DNA from: Dermatophagoides farinae | Lineage: Eukaryota > Arthropoda > Arachnida > Sarcoptiformes > Pyroglyphidae | Assembly (NCBI RefSeq): GCF_024713945.1 | Contig: NC_134682.1 | Location: 4,193,001 to 4,257,000 of the forward strand | Length of the DNA: 64,000 nt | Reading direction: 5' to 3' | In this document: piece after piece, positions 1 to 22,029 of the stretch | How positions within the stretch are numbered: the stretch's first letter is position 1 | Layout of the letters: each line of letters starts with the position of its first letter | Program-made: the position numbers and the translations under genes | Notes under the pieces: generated by a model | Seen by the model: the letters and a program-made list of their open reading frames with translations, nothing else | What the model was told of the DNA's origin: nothing | The model's database searches: none

Positions 1-10488
<10,488 letters not shown>

Positions 10489-13459
10489 TTTTTTTTAAAT
10501 TTTTTTTATTCTTCAAATTTATATAAAAAGAACGAATTTGCAGGTTGTTGATTGATTATTCTGTAGAAAGTAGCAGCAGCAGCAGCAGCAGCAGAGAAAA
10601 AAAAACTTTGATACAGACTTCTTCCTGTGAACAAAATATTGAAAAAGAAAAATGAAAATACTGGAAAAAAAATCACCACACTGAAAAAAATTATGATTGA
10701 TTGATTCGATGAAATCAATGGATTTGATCAATTTAATCAATCCATTTCTCATCAAGTTATGATGATCAAAATCAATGGGAAAAAAAACACTTACACAAAC
10801 GCACACACACACACACCATTCAAACAAGAAGTCGAGTGAAAATGATTAGAATAAAATCAACTACTTTTAAACGGGTAAAAATATTTTTTTTTCTATTTTG
10901 TCAAAATAAATTTTGTTCAATTCAAATTGTTTCAAAAAAAAAGAAAAAAAATTCTTTTATTCTGATAGTAGTAGTGGTTGATGAAAGAATTCAAAAGAAT
11001 TTCGAATGAAATTTTACCACCACCACTGCCAATACTACCACCACCATCACCACCACCATTACCATAAACACATGATGATGATGATGATGGTAACCACCCA
11101 TGGTTATTATTATATACCATACACGGCCGGTAGTTATTGGGCGTATGAATATTTGTTTTGAATTTTTTTTTTTTATAATACCGAAACAAAGACGAAACAA
11201 GGCAAATTAAGATCATTAAACATCTGTCTGTGTGTGTGTATATGATAGATCAAAGTAATCCATTTTTGGGACAAATAACGGCATGTATTAAGAATCATAC
11301 GCCTTTACCGTCATCATCAACAAAGAATTCATAAAGAATGTCTGTGTGTGTGTGTGTGTTTGCCTGGCCCCTTATCTTGCGAATGATGAGAAATAATATT
11401 TGGTATGCGTGTGTGTGTGTGATTTGTAGGGCAGAGAGAGAGAGAGAGAGAGAGAGGGAAAGAGAAAATAAAAAAATTCTTTAAACAACAACAACAACAA
11501 CACGAACATTCTTTTCATTCATCATATAGTTGGGATAAAAATTTAAAAGAATTGTTTTCACACACTGTATTGCATACATGTGTGTGTGTGTGTATAAGCA
11601 GGTTATTTTCAGAAATTTTCTATTTTTTTTTTCTTTATTCACAAAACCAAAACCAAATAGAATAGAATCCAAAGAACGTGAATGTTTTCTCTATTTAATT
11701 CGCACATTTAAATATATTATCTATTAACGATGGAAAAAAAATATATGAAGATTTGAATGTGTCGCCTTGAAGAATTCGTCATCATAATCATCATCATCAC
11801 CAGGCGACAATCTGGTAAACTCGACAAGAATATATATTGGTTGGCAAAGAATGAATAGAATATGTCTAAGGGATGAATATATGCATAGTAAGCATCATTG
11901 TAATTATGCCAAACAGATCTGATTATGGCAACAATCTGATCATTTTTTTTTGTTCGTTTGTTTGTTTGATTCAAACAAAAAAATGATGATGATGAATGAA
12001 TGAATTTTATTCCATGAATTCTAAATTGAATGGGAATCAAATTTTTTTTATTCGATTCGATAGATGGACGATATATCGATATTATCGATTTCAAATAATC
12101 GATTCGAACGAATCATGTTAGATATGGCCAAAAAAAAATTGGGGTTTGCCCAACCATATCCTTTGTGTTGTATAGAAAATTTTTTTTAATTAACGTTGAA
12201 ATTTTCTCAAATCAAGATTGGCCTCGGATGAAATGTGTGTGTGTGTGTGTGATGGATGTAACAAAGATAAAAAAAATAAATCAACTCTTTCATGACAAGT
12301 TGTATGTTCTAAAAATGTTTTTCAAACACACACAACAAGTAAATTCCTGCACATTATGGATTCCATTCTTCTATTCATTCAAAAATTGTCTTCAAGATTG
12401 ATGGCAGATGTTTGAAGACGAAATGTCCTTCAACGCAAAACTCATTGAGATGGTGGTTGTGTATGGAGGTTGTCATGTTTTGAATGTATATATGCAATGC
12501 GATTATAATTATTAAAGAAAAAAAATGCAGGAATTATTCCATTAATAATGATACAGTGATTATCACAATATAAATATACTCACTTATATTCTGTGTCTGT
12601 AGTGTTGGTGTAGGAAAATTCTTGGCCAATATTGGTGAATATTTTTGCCATATATAAACATTTTCATCATTGATGTGTTGTGATGTGATGTGATGATGCA
12701 CAATGGAAAAATTCTTTATAATCTGGCCATGTTACACATGTAAATACTATCGGATAAAAATGTCTCTGGATGTTTTTCATATTCTATATCAACTTCCGTC
12801 GTGTAATTATATATCATATGTAGGCGTACCGATTCTGTAGCTGTGAAAAAAATTCTTTACGATTCTTGTATCGCCATCTACAGATAGATGCTATCGACCT
12901 GTTGCTGTTGAAAATAAACAAACAATAACGACATCTATTGGCGAGGTTTACAAAAAAAAAAATTTTCAAATTTATTCAAAACCAATGAATATGTCGTAAA
13001 AGTTTTTGATGATTAACCAAATTAACCAAATTAAATGAATGATGAATGAATGAATGAAAAAAAAACAATCAAATTGATAAATAGCTGTATTATTATTAAT
13101 GATTGTTCATAAATAAAGATATATTTGGTAAAAACAATTATTTAATATAATCCATCCGAAGCGATCTCCATTATTAAATCAAATCAATTAATAAATAAAT
13201 CGATCGATAATAAAATATTGCATATGTATGGTGGTTTGCATTGGTGGCTGTGAAATGGGGAAATAAATAAAACAAACAACAGCAAAAAAAAAGTGTTTCC
13301 ATGATGGTGATGGTTTGGCTCTTTTTTTTCTTTTTTTTTGTCTGTTTGTTTGATGATTTTTCCCTTTTTTTGTGATTTTTCGTTGTTGCTGTTGCTGGTG
13401 GTGGTGGTGTTGTTAAAAATAATCGAAAATTCTGTCTGCGTAATATGAAAGAATTATTA
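10489..13459. other. Mhc 5' region and tropomyosin 3' UTR; no gene seen
   Basis: About 3 kb of AT-rich DNA between the tropomyosin stop and the Mhc start. It must carry the Mhc promoter and probably an untranslated first exon, plus the tropomyosin 3' UTR. A minus-strand AATAAA at 12971-12976 could end the tropomyosin mRNA. Contents seen: a GCA repeat (10569-10593), GT/CA and GA tracts (11340-11460), GAT/ATC runs, and two GCCATCTA-like motifs at 12872-12880 and 12931-12946. No open frame here looks coding. Confidence 0.6.
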
Positions 13460-15484
13460 TTAATAACCAGTAAGTTCGGCAAATGTCTGGTCCAATTCGT
13501 CGGAGATGGATTTGTATTTTTCCTTTTCGTGGACCAATTCGTCTTCCAAACGATCGACTTCTTTCTGGAGTTTTTGTACCGAACGTTCAGCAAATTCGGC
13601 ACGTGCTTCGGCTTCTTTAAGTTTAGCCGTCATTATACGGATCTGTTGTTCATAGGCTTCTTCACGTTGTTGAGCTTTCTCTTCGCTAACTTCCAATGAT
13701 TTGAGATTGTTACCGACAACACGTAATTCTTCTTCGAGTTCAACAATTTTCCTAAATTTTTTCAATTAATAATTCATTATATCACAATTATTTCTATAAC
13801 AGAAAAAAAAACAACTTACGATTCACCGGTTTCGGCACGTTCTTCAGCACGTTCCAAATCGGCTTCAACCATTGCCAATTTACGGGCAACTTCATCATAT
13901 TTTCTATCAGCATCTTCGGCCATCATACGGGCTTCTTTAAGTTGATTTTCCAAACCATCCATACGTTCTTCATCGGTGATGGATCGATGTTCAAGCATTT
14001 TACGCATACTAAATTATCATTATTATCAATTATATTTTGGGAAATTATTATTATCAGTTTAACCCCCCCCCACTAAAAACGAAAAAATTACCGTTCAGAT
14101 TCATCGGCAGATTGTGATGCCTCTTCCAATTTGGCTGTAGCAATCTTGAGTCGTTCTTCTGATCGTTCCAAATCTTCTTCAATCAATTGAATACGACGAT
14201 TCAATGCTGCAACATCACCTTCAGCCTATGATGATCATATGATGACATAAAAAATCAAATGATAGAGGGAGTGATTAGTCATAGTTGATGTGATATACAT
14301 AGCCAACACAACAACATTGATGATTGACAATAAAATTCCAAAAAAAAAACATTCTGGAACATTTCCTGATTTTTTCATTATGTGGGCAATCGGAATCGGA
14401 AGTGGTGACGCCCATCATCATCATCATCATATTGCTCATTATAGTGAGTGAGTGTAGTGAAAACAAAACAAAAAAAAAACAATTTTTTATGACATTAAAC
14501 ACATTACTATAGTCAGCATAATTTCTAATTATAGAATTGGCCATGGCTAAGAAATTGCTTCCAAACGAAAAAAAAACATCATACACACACACACACAGAC
14601 AAACAGATATTTTGCATCGATGTGACGCAATCACACACACACACACTCACAAACATTGAGCCAAAATGAAAAAAAAAACAAGAACACTAACAAAAGTGGC
14701 AAGAATTTTTCTTGGCATCCATATCGAGATGCCATGAATCGAACGAATGAATATTTTCTGGCTCAAGGACTTGTTGCTGTTGCAAAAAAAAAAAATTTTT
14801 TAAAATTCTAAAACAACGATTTTTCATAGATGATGATGATGGCGATGATTGGATTGAAATGAATTTATAAAATTCATTTCCATTTGAACAAAAAGGGTTC
14901 GGGATAAATAATGTTCATGATAGGTTAAACTAAACTACAAGTTTCATGAAAAAAAATTCTGAATAATTCTCATTAGCCAATATCTTCTTAGATAGATTGT
15001 AATAATTATCATCATCGTCCAACATAGCTGTTGTCAATGTTTCATGATAATTTGTCGTCAATTGATTGTTGATGTTGGCATTAATAGTAGGCAGTGGTAG
15101 TAGTAGTAGTAGTAGTAGTAAAACTTACGGTCTGTAGGGCTTTTTCCTTTTCCTCCAATTTTGTATTGGCAGCCGATAATTGTTCTTGGACCTGATCCAA
15201 TTCATTTTCAATTTGTTGGATTTTTTTCTGTAATGCACGAACTTCTTCCTCAGACTAATAATATAATGTATGTATATTTATAAGGAAAAAAAATGAAAAA
15301 AAAATAATCAGATAAATTAGATTGAATAAATCAAATCTCTTTCGTTTTTTTTTTCGCAATGATCGCTTACCTTTTCGGCACGTAGATTAGCATCACGGGC
15401 TTTTTGTTCGGCAATTTCAGCTCGATCGATAGCATTATCTTTCTCGAGCTTCATTGCCTGCATTTTTTTCTTGATGGCCTCCAT
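13460..15484 (-). CDS. Tm: Tropomyosin (mite group 10 allergen)
   Basis: Thin-filament coiled coil that controls myosin access to actin. Five coding exons: 15371-15484, 15129-15254, 14092-14225, 13820-14008 and 13460-13751 (114, 126, 134, 189, 292 nt), total 855 nt, giving exactly 284 residues, the standard length. It starts [20 protein letters not shown] and ends [13 protein letters not shown], as expected of arthropod muscle tropomyosin and the Dermatophagoides Der f 10/Der p 10 allergen; the residues I remember as differing between the two point to D. farinae, but only from memory. All introns are GT-AG with unbroken phase. A likely 5' UTR acceptor is the TTTAG ending at 15520. Only one version of each exon is visible, so I see no internal alternative exons. 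Its neighbour downstream, same strand, is Mhc. Confidence 0.98.
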
Positions 15485-17092
15485 TTTTGTTGATGGTTGT
15501 TGTTGTTGTTTAGCTGCAACTAAAAAAAAATTGTGATAAGAAAAAAAAACAACACAAACAATGAATGTAAAAAAAAACAATCAATAATAATCAATAAGTA
15601 GAAATTAATACCGAAAAAAAATTCAAATTATCGACGATCGAATGTTGGAAATGAAAAAGGAATACACCAGAAGATCAGATGATGACCGAAGAGCTTTCAA
15701 GACAAACACCAAACACACGAATGACTAGAATAATTATATCGAACAGATCAAGAAGAATAATTCCTCTTCTTCTCTTTTTTTCGTTTTCACTTTGACACCG
15801 ATTCTTTAAAACAACAACAACAACAAATATTCATTTCGTCTCTTTATTACTTGGCAAAGAATTTCATTCGATTTCATTTTGTTTGCCACATTATTCATCA
15901 AAAAAAAAAAAAAAAAAAATGTTGATGATGATGGCAGCAGTAGTAACAACAGTAGAAATAGCTAAAATAACAACAATTTATGTTGGGGGTGATGTGTGTG
16001 TGTGTGTAGACGTTCATTTTATTTCAATGAAAAAAAAACAAAAAAGAAAATTTTAACAAATTCAAAAAAAAAGATGTGGGAGGATCCTCAGAAAAAAACG
16101 GATTTTCGAAACGATTTGTGCATTGATGGTAGCTGGTTGTTTTTGCAAGCAACCAGTGTGTGTGTGTGTGTGTGTGGCAAGAATCAATTCTGGCAATAGC
16201 CAAAAATATTAACAGTCGACAACCAAAAAGAATGTTTGTTGCTTTTGTTTGAATTTGGTTATTTTTAATTTCATCCAGCCAGTGCAAACACAGCCAGATA
16301 GCTCTTTACAACTTGGACTAATTTGGGATTGGAATTTTTTTTTTGTTTCTTTTCTACAACAAGAAAATATCGAGCATCATCATCCACATATCTCATCAAC
16401 CACCATCACTCAAGAATACATTTTCACCAAGAAGAGAGAAACATCCAACCAACAAACAAATCACATCACAATGTCTATTTTGTTCACAGAAAAAAATAAA
16501 AATTAATTTTTTGCGTTAAAAAAAATATATGGGCGTCTTCATCATCATCATCATCATCGTCGTAATAATATGGGTTTTTATGGCTGCTTGTTTGTTGATG
16601 TGTGTGTGTGTGTGTAATAATCATTATGGTTATCACATACCATCAAATCATTGTAGATGAAGGCATGGAGGATGATGATGATGATGATTATGGAAATGGG
16701 GAAATATTCCAAGGCGAAAAAAAACACGATTGACACTAAAATAAGAAAGAAAGCAAAAAAGAAAAAATTAAAAGAATTTCCCTAAATGTAGAATTTTCTA
16801 AAACGAAAAAAAAAAATGCAATTCTTCATGTATGTCTGTTGGAATTGCAACAAACCTGTGCAAAAAAAACAACAAAATTTAAACATCATCGTACATCGCC
16901 CAAAAAAAAAATGTAACATCGACACACACACACACATACGTTTAAGAATAGATTCACTTTACTTAATGTTTCTAATCAAGGATGTTTTTATTCTGTCTTT
17001 TTTTCTTTATACATGAATGAAATTCTTTAATGGTAAAACAAAAAAAATATTCTTCATTCAATGGGTTAGATTTTCGAATATATTCAAATTCC

Positions 17093-17118
17093 ATCTATCG
17101 ATTTTACTATCGATAGAT
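17093..17118. promoter_or_regulatory. Inverted repeat containing a DRE-like TATCGATA
   Basis: ATCTATCGAT, six bases, ATCGATAGAT: perfect 10-bp arms. The right part contains TATCGATA, the core of the Drosophila DREF element found in housekeeping promoters. It lies about 870 bp upstream of the RpSA start. Function is inference only. Confidence 0.3.
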
Positions 17119-17885
17119 CGAATTAGAATTCGATAGTGATGATGATGATATTTGAATCTTATAAATTAAAAAAAATATATTCAGTTGGCCTTGATATTGG
17201 TTTTTGTTTTTGTTAAGATTTTTTTTTTGTAGACTTCAACAAAAGATTTCATTACCGGATTCATTTATAATAATCAATATGAACAATTTAATGATTCGTA
17301 TCACCAGTGATATGGCAATTATCCAAAATATAAACTATATATCAAATAGCTGACAAATCAATCGTTCGATTACATTTTAAATTCCATAGTAGTTTCCTCA
17401 CACCCCTTTGACGTCACATAAGATTCTTTTGATCAAGAAAAAAAATACTTGCTGAATTGCCTAAATATAATGATTTTCAGAACAGAAAAACAAACCAAAC
17501 AACCAGCCAGCCACTCCCCAGTATTTTTAATATTTAGGAAACAAAGTTTTTTTTCATTTTAAAAATCTAATTCAAAGTGAGATTTTTAATTCAAAAAAAA
17601 AATATTTAAATCAAATAGCCACTGCCATCTATTGATGAGAAATATTAATTTTTTCATTTTGTACTAGTTGTTATGAATAGCGATGGTCTCAATCATGTGT
17701 GTTGATCAACACTATGTTGTACGCATGCGTGTGCATTTTGTCTTACATTATTATAAACATGCCACATGGTGTGTGGTGTTGCCAGCCAAATGGTTCCTTT
17801 TTCCTGTCCGCTTCTGTTTGCCTGTCTCATTCATTCATTCATTCAATTCACTCATAGACACTAAACCCAAGTGGCATCCAATTTT

Positions 17886-17948
17886 GTAAGTTTTTTTTCT
17901 GGATTTTTTCTGATTTTTTTTGATGAATTTTTTTTTAAATTTATCCAG
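17886..17948 (+). other. Probable 5' UTR intron of RpSA
   Basis: A GTAAGT donor at 17886 and a TATCCAG acceptor ending at 17948 bracket a T-rich stretch 37 bp before the RpSA ATG. A pyrimidine-rich stretch around 17793-17820 would suit the 5'-TOP start typical of ribosomal protein mRNAs. No transcript evidence. Confidence 0.5.
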
Positions 17949-17985
17949 GTTAACTAACCGTTACTGAATATAAAAGTTAACCGAG

Positions 17986-18831
17986 ATGTCGGGAGGTCTT
18001 GAAGCATTGAAATTGGCCGATGATGATGTATCGAAAATGTTGGCCGCTACCGCTCATATTGGTACCAATAATTTGGATTATCAAATGGAAACCTATGTTT
18101 ACAAACGTCGTGCTGATGGTGTCCATATAATTAACATTCGAAAAACCTGGGAAAAAATTTTATTAGCTGCTCGTGCTATTAATGCTATTGATGATCCGAA
18201 AGACGTTTATGTCATTTCAAGTCGTCAATATGGACAACGTGCTGTATTGAAATACGCTGCCGCAACCGATGCTACACCTATTGCTGGCCGTTTTACTCCC
18301 GGTACGTTTACCAATCAATCACGTACCGAATCATATCGGGAACCACGTTTGTTGATCATTTGTGATCCACGTGCCGATCATCAACCAATTACTGAGGCTA
18401 GCTATGTGAATATTCCGGTCATTGCTTTTTGCAATACTGATTCACCGCTTCGTTATGTGGACATTGCCATTCCGTGCAACAATAAATCAATCTATTCGAT
18501 TGGTTTGATGTGGTGGTTGTTGGCACGTGAAGTATTGCGAATGCGTGGCAAAATTCCACGTCAATCACCATGGGAAGTAATGGTCGACATGTATTTCTAT
18601 CGTGAAGCTGAACAACAGGAAAAAGAACAGGAAATTGGCTTGTCATCTGAACGACCGGCAAAATTAGAAACAGATTTAGGTGGTGAACCTGTCGAACCGA
18701 TTGCCGCACCGGAATTTGAGCCACCAGTCGAACAGGATTGGAATGCTCAGGTAGCCGATGATTGGACCACACAAGCCACCGGGCAAATGGAATGGACAGC
18801 CGGTGCCGATGCTACAAATTGGGCTACCTAA
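17986..18831 (+). CDS. RpSA: 40S ribosomal protein SA (laminin-receptor family)
   Basis: Small-subunit ribosomal protein uS2, needed for 40S maturation. Single coding exon of 281 residues, [20 protein letters not shown] to GADATNWAT. The uS2 fold is complete ([59 protein letters not shown]). The acidic C-terminal extension carries the W-rich repeats of animal SA proteins ([18 protein letters not shown]). The start is the first ATG after the likely 5' UTR intron and matches the family. It converges with the XPF gene 129 bp downstream. Confidence 0.97.
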   Translation: MSGGLEALKLADDDVSKMLAATAHIGTNNLDYQMETYVYKRRADGVHIINIRKTWEKILLAARAINAIDDPKDVYVISSRQYGQRAVLKYAAATDATPIAGRFTPGTFTNQSRTESYREPRLLIICDPRADHQPITEASYVNIPVIAFCNTDSPLRYVDIAIPCNNKSIYSIGLMWWLLAREVLRMRGKIPRQSPWEVMVDMYFYREAEQQEKEQEIGLSSERPAKLETDLGGEPVEPIAAPEFEPPVEQDWNAQVADDWTTQATGQMEWTAGADATNWAT

Positions 18832-18906
18832 ATTTCAAACAAAAAAACTTTTTTCTTTCTTTTTTCGAATTGAAAAAAAAATTCAAATTTATTAAAAAAA
18901 TAATTT

Positions 18907-18912
18907 TTTATT
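18907..18912 (-). terminator. XPF polyadenylation signal candidate
   Basis: Minus-strand AATAAA (TTTATT on plus) 49 nt after the XPF stop; a second copy is at 18888-18893. It lies within 16 bp of the RpSA signal on the other strand, so the two 3' UTRs probably overlap. Confidence 0.6.
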
Positions 18913-18916
18913 TCGT

Positions 18917-18922
18917 AATAAA
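18917..18922 (+). terminator. RpSA polyadenylation signal
   Basis: AATAAA 86 nt after the RpSA stop codon, the only plus-strand copy before the start of the convergent coding sequence. Confidence 0.7.
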
Positions 18923-18960
18923 TGCTAAAATTGATTTGTTTGATTTTTTTTTTTTTTTGT

Positions 18961-21675
18961 TCAATTTTTACGTTTACGAACATAAGCAAAACGTTTCGTT
19001 TCTTTTGGCTGTTTCGATTGTTGTGTATCGACACCCAACGTAATAGGGCTATGTAAAGCATTATAAAGTAATTTTGCATGATGACCACTGCCCATTTTTT
19101 CCGTTAACATTTCAATTGATTGCTCAACAAGATTAATAATCGATTTAAATTCATTCATTATACAATAAACATTTTGTGTTGTAATACCGGGTAAACATAA
19201 TAGAAATTCTTTGGTTTCAATATCAAAACGATCGGTAATACATTCCATTGGTAATTGTTGATCTTGTTCAAGATTCAAACGAATAATATCTTTATCTTTG
19301 TTTGGTTCATCTTTACCATTTTTTAATTCATTAATAATATCGGCAGTAAAATTTGGCGATGGTGACCAAATTAATCGTAATAATGGAAATTGTATTGTCA
19401 GAATGGACAATTGTACTAATGGATCTGGTCGTGATTCTTTTGATATTTGACTAAACAGAAATGCATTGCCCCAGATACGAGAATTGAAACTAAATGAATC
19501 TTCAGGAAATTCAATCAATAATAATGATTTTCTATAATGACGTGTCATTATCTGTGTTTGTGAATATAGACGACCATCTGATAATGATTTAAGTAGATCT
19601 GGTATAGATTTTCGTTCAATACAACATTCCGGTGTTATAATGTAATCACCGATTTCCAATGTAACCGGAATTAAATCGATTCCAATCTTATGAATAAATG
19701 ATGGTAATGCTGAACGAAATTCACGTAAATCAATCAATACACATGAATTAGATGATGATGATGATAGTTTTTTCTGGTTATTGACCATTCCACCTAAACG
19801 TGTATTGATACGTTCAATATATTCATCTGGATGTAAAAGTGTTGGTTTTCCACGTATGAGATCAGGATGTTCACCAACAGTGCCTTCATTTTCTTTATGG
19901 CTAGGTAGTCTAGATTTTTCCTGTATCAATTTTTCGAATGATTTTTTTTCCACTTGTAATCTTCGTAGATAACGTTGTTCTTCTACTGAACCATCGAATA
20001 CGAAAAAACTAACCTCAATTTCTGGTTCATTTGGTTGGCCATACAATGCCTGATATAATTCAATTTGACGAATAACACACATTTCAGCTTCATATATGAT
20101 CACATAATATGGTCGCAATGTTTGTAGTAAATGTTTTAATCCAAGACCACAATTATTATCATTAGACCATTCATAATAATGTATCTGATATGATTGATGT
20201 CTACGAACAATTGATGTTTCATGTGATTCAATAGGACATAACAACTGTGTCAATGTGAGTTGATCTTCGAATTCAATGATACCATCACCATCATCATTAT
20301 CATCATCATTTTCAGTATTGGATTTTGTTTTGATCACTTTTGATACTATTTCAATCTTTTTTCCATTAGCAAAAAGTTCAGCTTTTTGTTTCAATTCTTC
20401 GATAACAACATCACGACCTTTGTCTAAAAAACGTTCAATTTGACGTATTGAATAGGAATTCTCAACAACAATAATAATATCGACAATTTTATCATCACCA
20501 TGTATGTCTTTTTTGTTGTTGACAATTTGTTGTTCAATATCTTTCAGATGTTGTATTAAAGCCTCTAATTTGGGATTAATCTCCACATGGAATACTTTTT
20601 CACCATTAGAATTTTGTTGAAATATACGTTTGGCCGTTAGATCATATAATGTTGTTGCCGCTGGTCTATGTAACCAATCAACAGTATGTATGGTTGGATC
20701 ATATGAATCCATTTGATGTTTGATTTCACCATAAAAAGTTACCGAATCCAATTCCGTTAAATGAAATAATAATGATTTCAATAATTGAATTTCACGTATT
20801 GTACGGCGAGCTTTTAAGCTTAAATTATACCATACAGAATCCAGATTTAAACGTATTAATTTATTAAAATTATTGGCCACTACGCTTATCGTATTCAATG
20901 AACGTTCTTCATCAGTATTTGTTGAATCAAAAAAATAGCCAACATTTTCCATTTTAATCAATTCTTTTATACTGGATGAAATTAGATCTAGAAATGAAAA
21001 TTGTATTTCTTTCATCACAGGTGTCATTTCGATACGAAATTCGCTTACTTTAGGCTGTTTACGGGATGTCAATGAATTCAGTATTGTGGCCTGAAATCGT
21101 GGCCATAAATAAAGATGACTGACAAATAATTTTCTCATACTTTTTTCTAGCTGACCAAATGTACCAAAAAAACTGGATGCATTCTGTGATAAAGCTGTAA
21201 TGAATCCGGTTTTATTCGATAATCGATATAGTCGTAGTATGAATGAAATATAATAATCTTTGAGAACACGATGAGCATTGGCTATAATAATGCCCGATAT
21301 TGCCGACATCGGTACACGATTGGTAAGCATGTCAACAATCAATATTCTTGTTGTAATGAATATAACACCACCGGCCAGATACATATCATGACGTTCCTGT
21401 GTCTTGTATGAAGCATAGGAAATTTTTTTCGGACGTTCAAATTCATCATCAATAATCGATCGTTGAGTTAAATATTCATCAATCTGAAAAAGGATACTGT
21501 TTTCTTCAATTTCATCGGTGCCAATAACAAAAACCAAATGACATGGATTAGAATATGTACGAACTAGATGAAATAAAAGTCGATCATTTAATAATCCTTT
21601 CGATGAAATTGTCAAACTATTTTGATTGAGCACATTTAATAGGGCTTCATGTTCAAATTCCAATAGTTCATCCAT
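18961..21675 (-). CDS. ERCC4: DNA repair endonuclease XPF/ERCC4
   Basis: Catalytic half of the XPF-ERCC1 structure-specific nuclease that cuts 5' of lesions in nucleotide excision repair and acts in crosslink repair and recombination (Drosophila mei-9). A single open frame of 904 residues, close to the human length, with no intron. N-terminal SF2-like helicase domain with degenerate motifs (RILIVDMLTNRVPMSAISGI, then IIIANAHRV). C-terminal nuclease: IDLREFRS (D649), GDY (D677), and the ERK signature CCIERKSIPDLLKSL (E687-K689), all intact. The tail (about 810-870) is a helix-hairpin-helix region, LLCLPGITTQNVYCIMNEF. An Asp-rich linker lies near 450-460. The ATG at 21673-21675 matches the family start. 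Confidence 0.97.
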   Translation of the reverse strand: MDELLEFEHEALLNVLNQNSLTISSKGLLNDRLLFHLVRTYSNPCHLVFVIGTDEIEENSILFQIDEYLTQRSIIDDEFERPKKISYASYKTQERHDMYLAGGVIFITTRILIVDMLTNRVPMSAISGIIIANAHRVLKDYYISFILRLYRLSNKTGFITALSQNASSFFGTFGQLEKSMRKLFVSHLYLWPRFQATILNSLTSRKQPKVSEFRIEMTPVMKEIQFSFLDLISSSIKELIKMENVGYFFDSTNTDEERSLNTISVVANNFNKLIRLNLDSVWYNLSLKARRTIREIQLLKSLLFHLTELDSVTFYGEIKHQMDSYDPTIHTVDWLHRPAATTLYDLTAKRIFQQNSNGEKVFHVEINPKLEALIQHLKDIEQQIVNNKKDIHGDDKIVDIIIVVENSYSIRQIERFLDKGRDVVIEELKQKAELFANGKKIEIVSKVIKTKSNTENDDDNDDGDGIIEFEDQLTLTQLLCPIESHETSIVRRHQSYQIHYYEWSNDNNCGLGLKHLLQTLRPYYVIIYEAEMCVIRQIELYQALYGQPNEPEIEVSFFVFDGSVEEQRYLRRLQVEKKSFEKLIQEKSRLPSHKENEGTVGEHPDLIRGKPTLLHPDEYIERINTRLGGMVNNQKKLSSSSSNSCVLIDLREFRSALPSFIHKIGIDLIPVTLEIGDYIITPECCIERKSIPDLLKSLSDGRLYSQTQIMTRHYRKSLLLIEFPEDSFSFNSRIWGNAFLFSQISKESRPDPLVQLSILTIQFPLLRLIWSPSPNFTADIINELKNGKDEPNKDKDIIRLNLEQDQQLPMECITDRFDIETKEFLLCLPGITTQNVYCIMNEFKSIINLVEQSIEMLTEKMGSGHHAKLLYNALHSPITLGVDTQQSKQPKETKRFAYVRKRKN

Positions 21676-21812
21676 TATGATGATATTTGATGATTTGAAA
21701 AAAAACAGCTTAAATCTGATCTGATCTGAATATATTCAGTGAATTTTTTTTTTGTATTTACTATTCCCAATGAAGCACAATCGATAAAGCAAGTTAATAC
21801 ATTGTAAGTTGT

Positions 21813-21818
21813 TTTATT
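21813..21818 (-). terminator. ABCD4 polyadenylation signal candidate
   Basis: Minus-strand AATAAA 212 nt after the ABCD4 stop and 138 bp before the XPF start, so the XPF promoter must be very short or overlap the ABCD4 3' end. Confidence 0.5.
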
Positions 21819-22029
21819 GTATACAAAAATGGAAAAAAAATCACAAAATACAAAATATATAAAGGTTTTGTGTGTTTAAAAATTTAACAAATGTAAAAAA
21901 AATTTATAAAAATAAAAATAACCGATCTTTATCACTAAAAAGACCTGCTTCAGGAACTAATATCATGTCTATAGTTGAACCCGTCATGTCATGGTCATTA
22001 TTATTATTTATGTGTAAAAGGACTAATAA

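Larger units (their letters stand above)
15485..17985. other. Divergent upstream region of tropomyosin and RpSA
   Basis: 2.5 kb between two outward-facing genes. Contains poly-A (15900-15920), GT tracts near 15990 and 16155, GAT runs, a 10-bp inverted repeat with TATCGATA at 17093-17118, and a GCCATCTATTGA motif at 17624-17635. Both promoters should be here. No coding sequence supported. Confidence 0.6.

Noticed and set aside
10519-10827. Minus-strand frames with Cys or Ala runs
   Set aside because: Driven by the GCA repeat near 10.57 kb; no family resemblance and it overlaps the presumed Mhc 5' region.
13445-13699. Plus-strand 84-codon frame
   Set aside because: Antisense shadow of the last tropomyosin exon.
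18419-18772. Minus-strand 117-codon frame
   Set aside because: Antisense shadow of RpSA, with no recognisable product.
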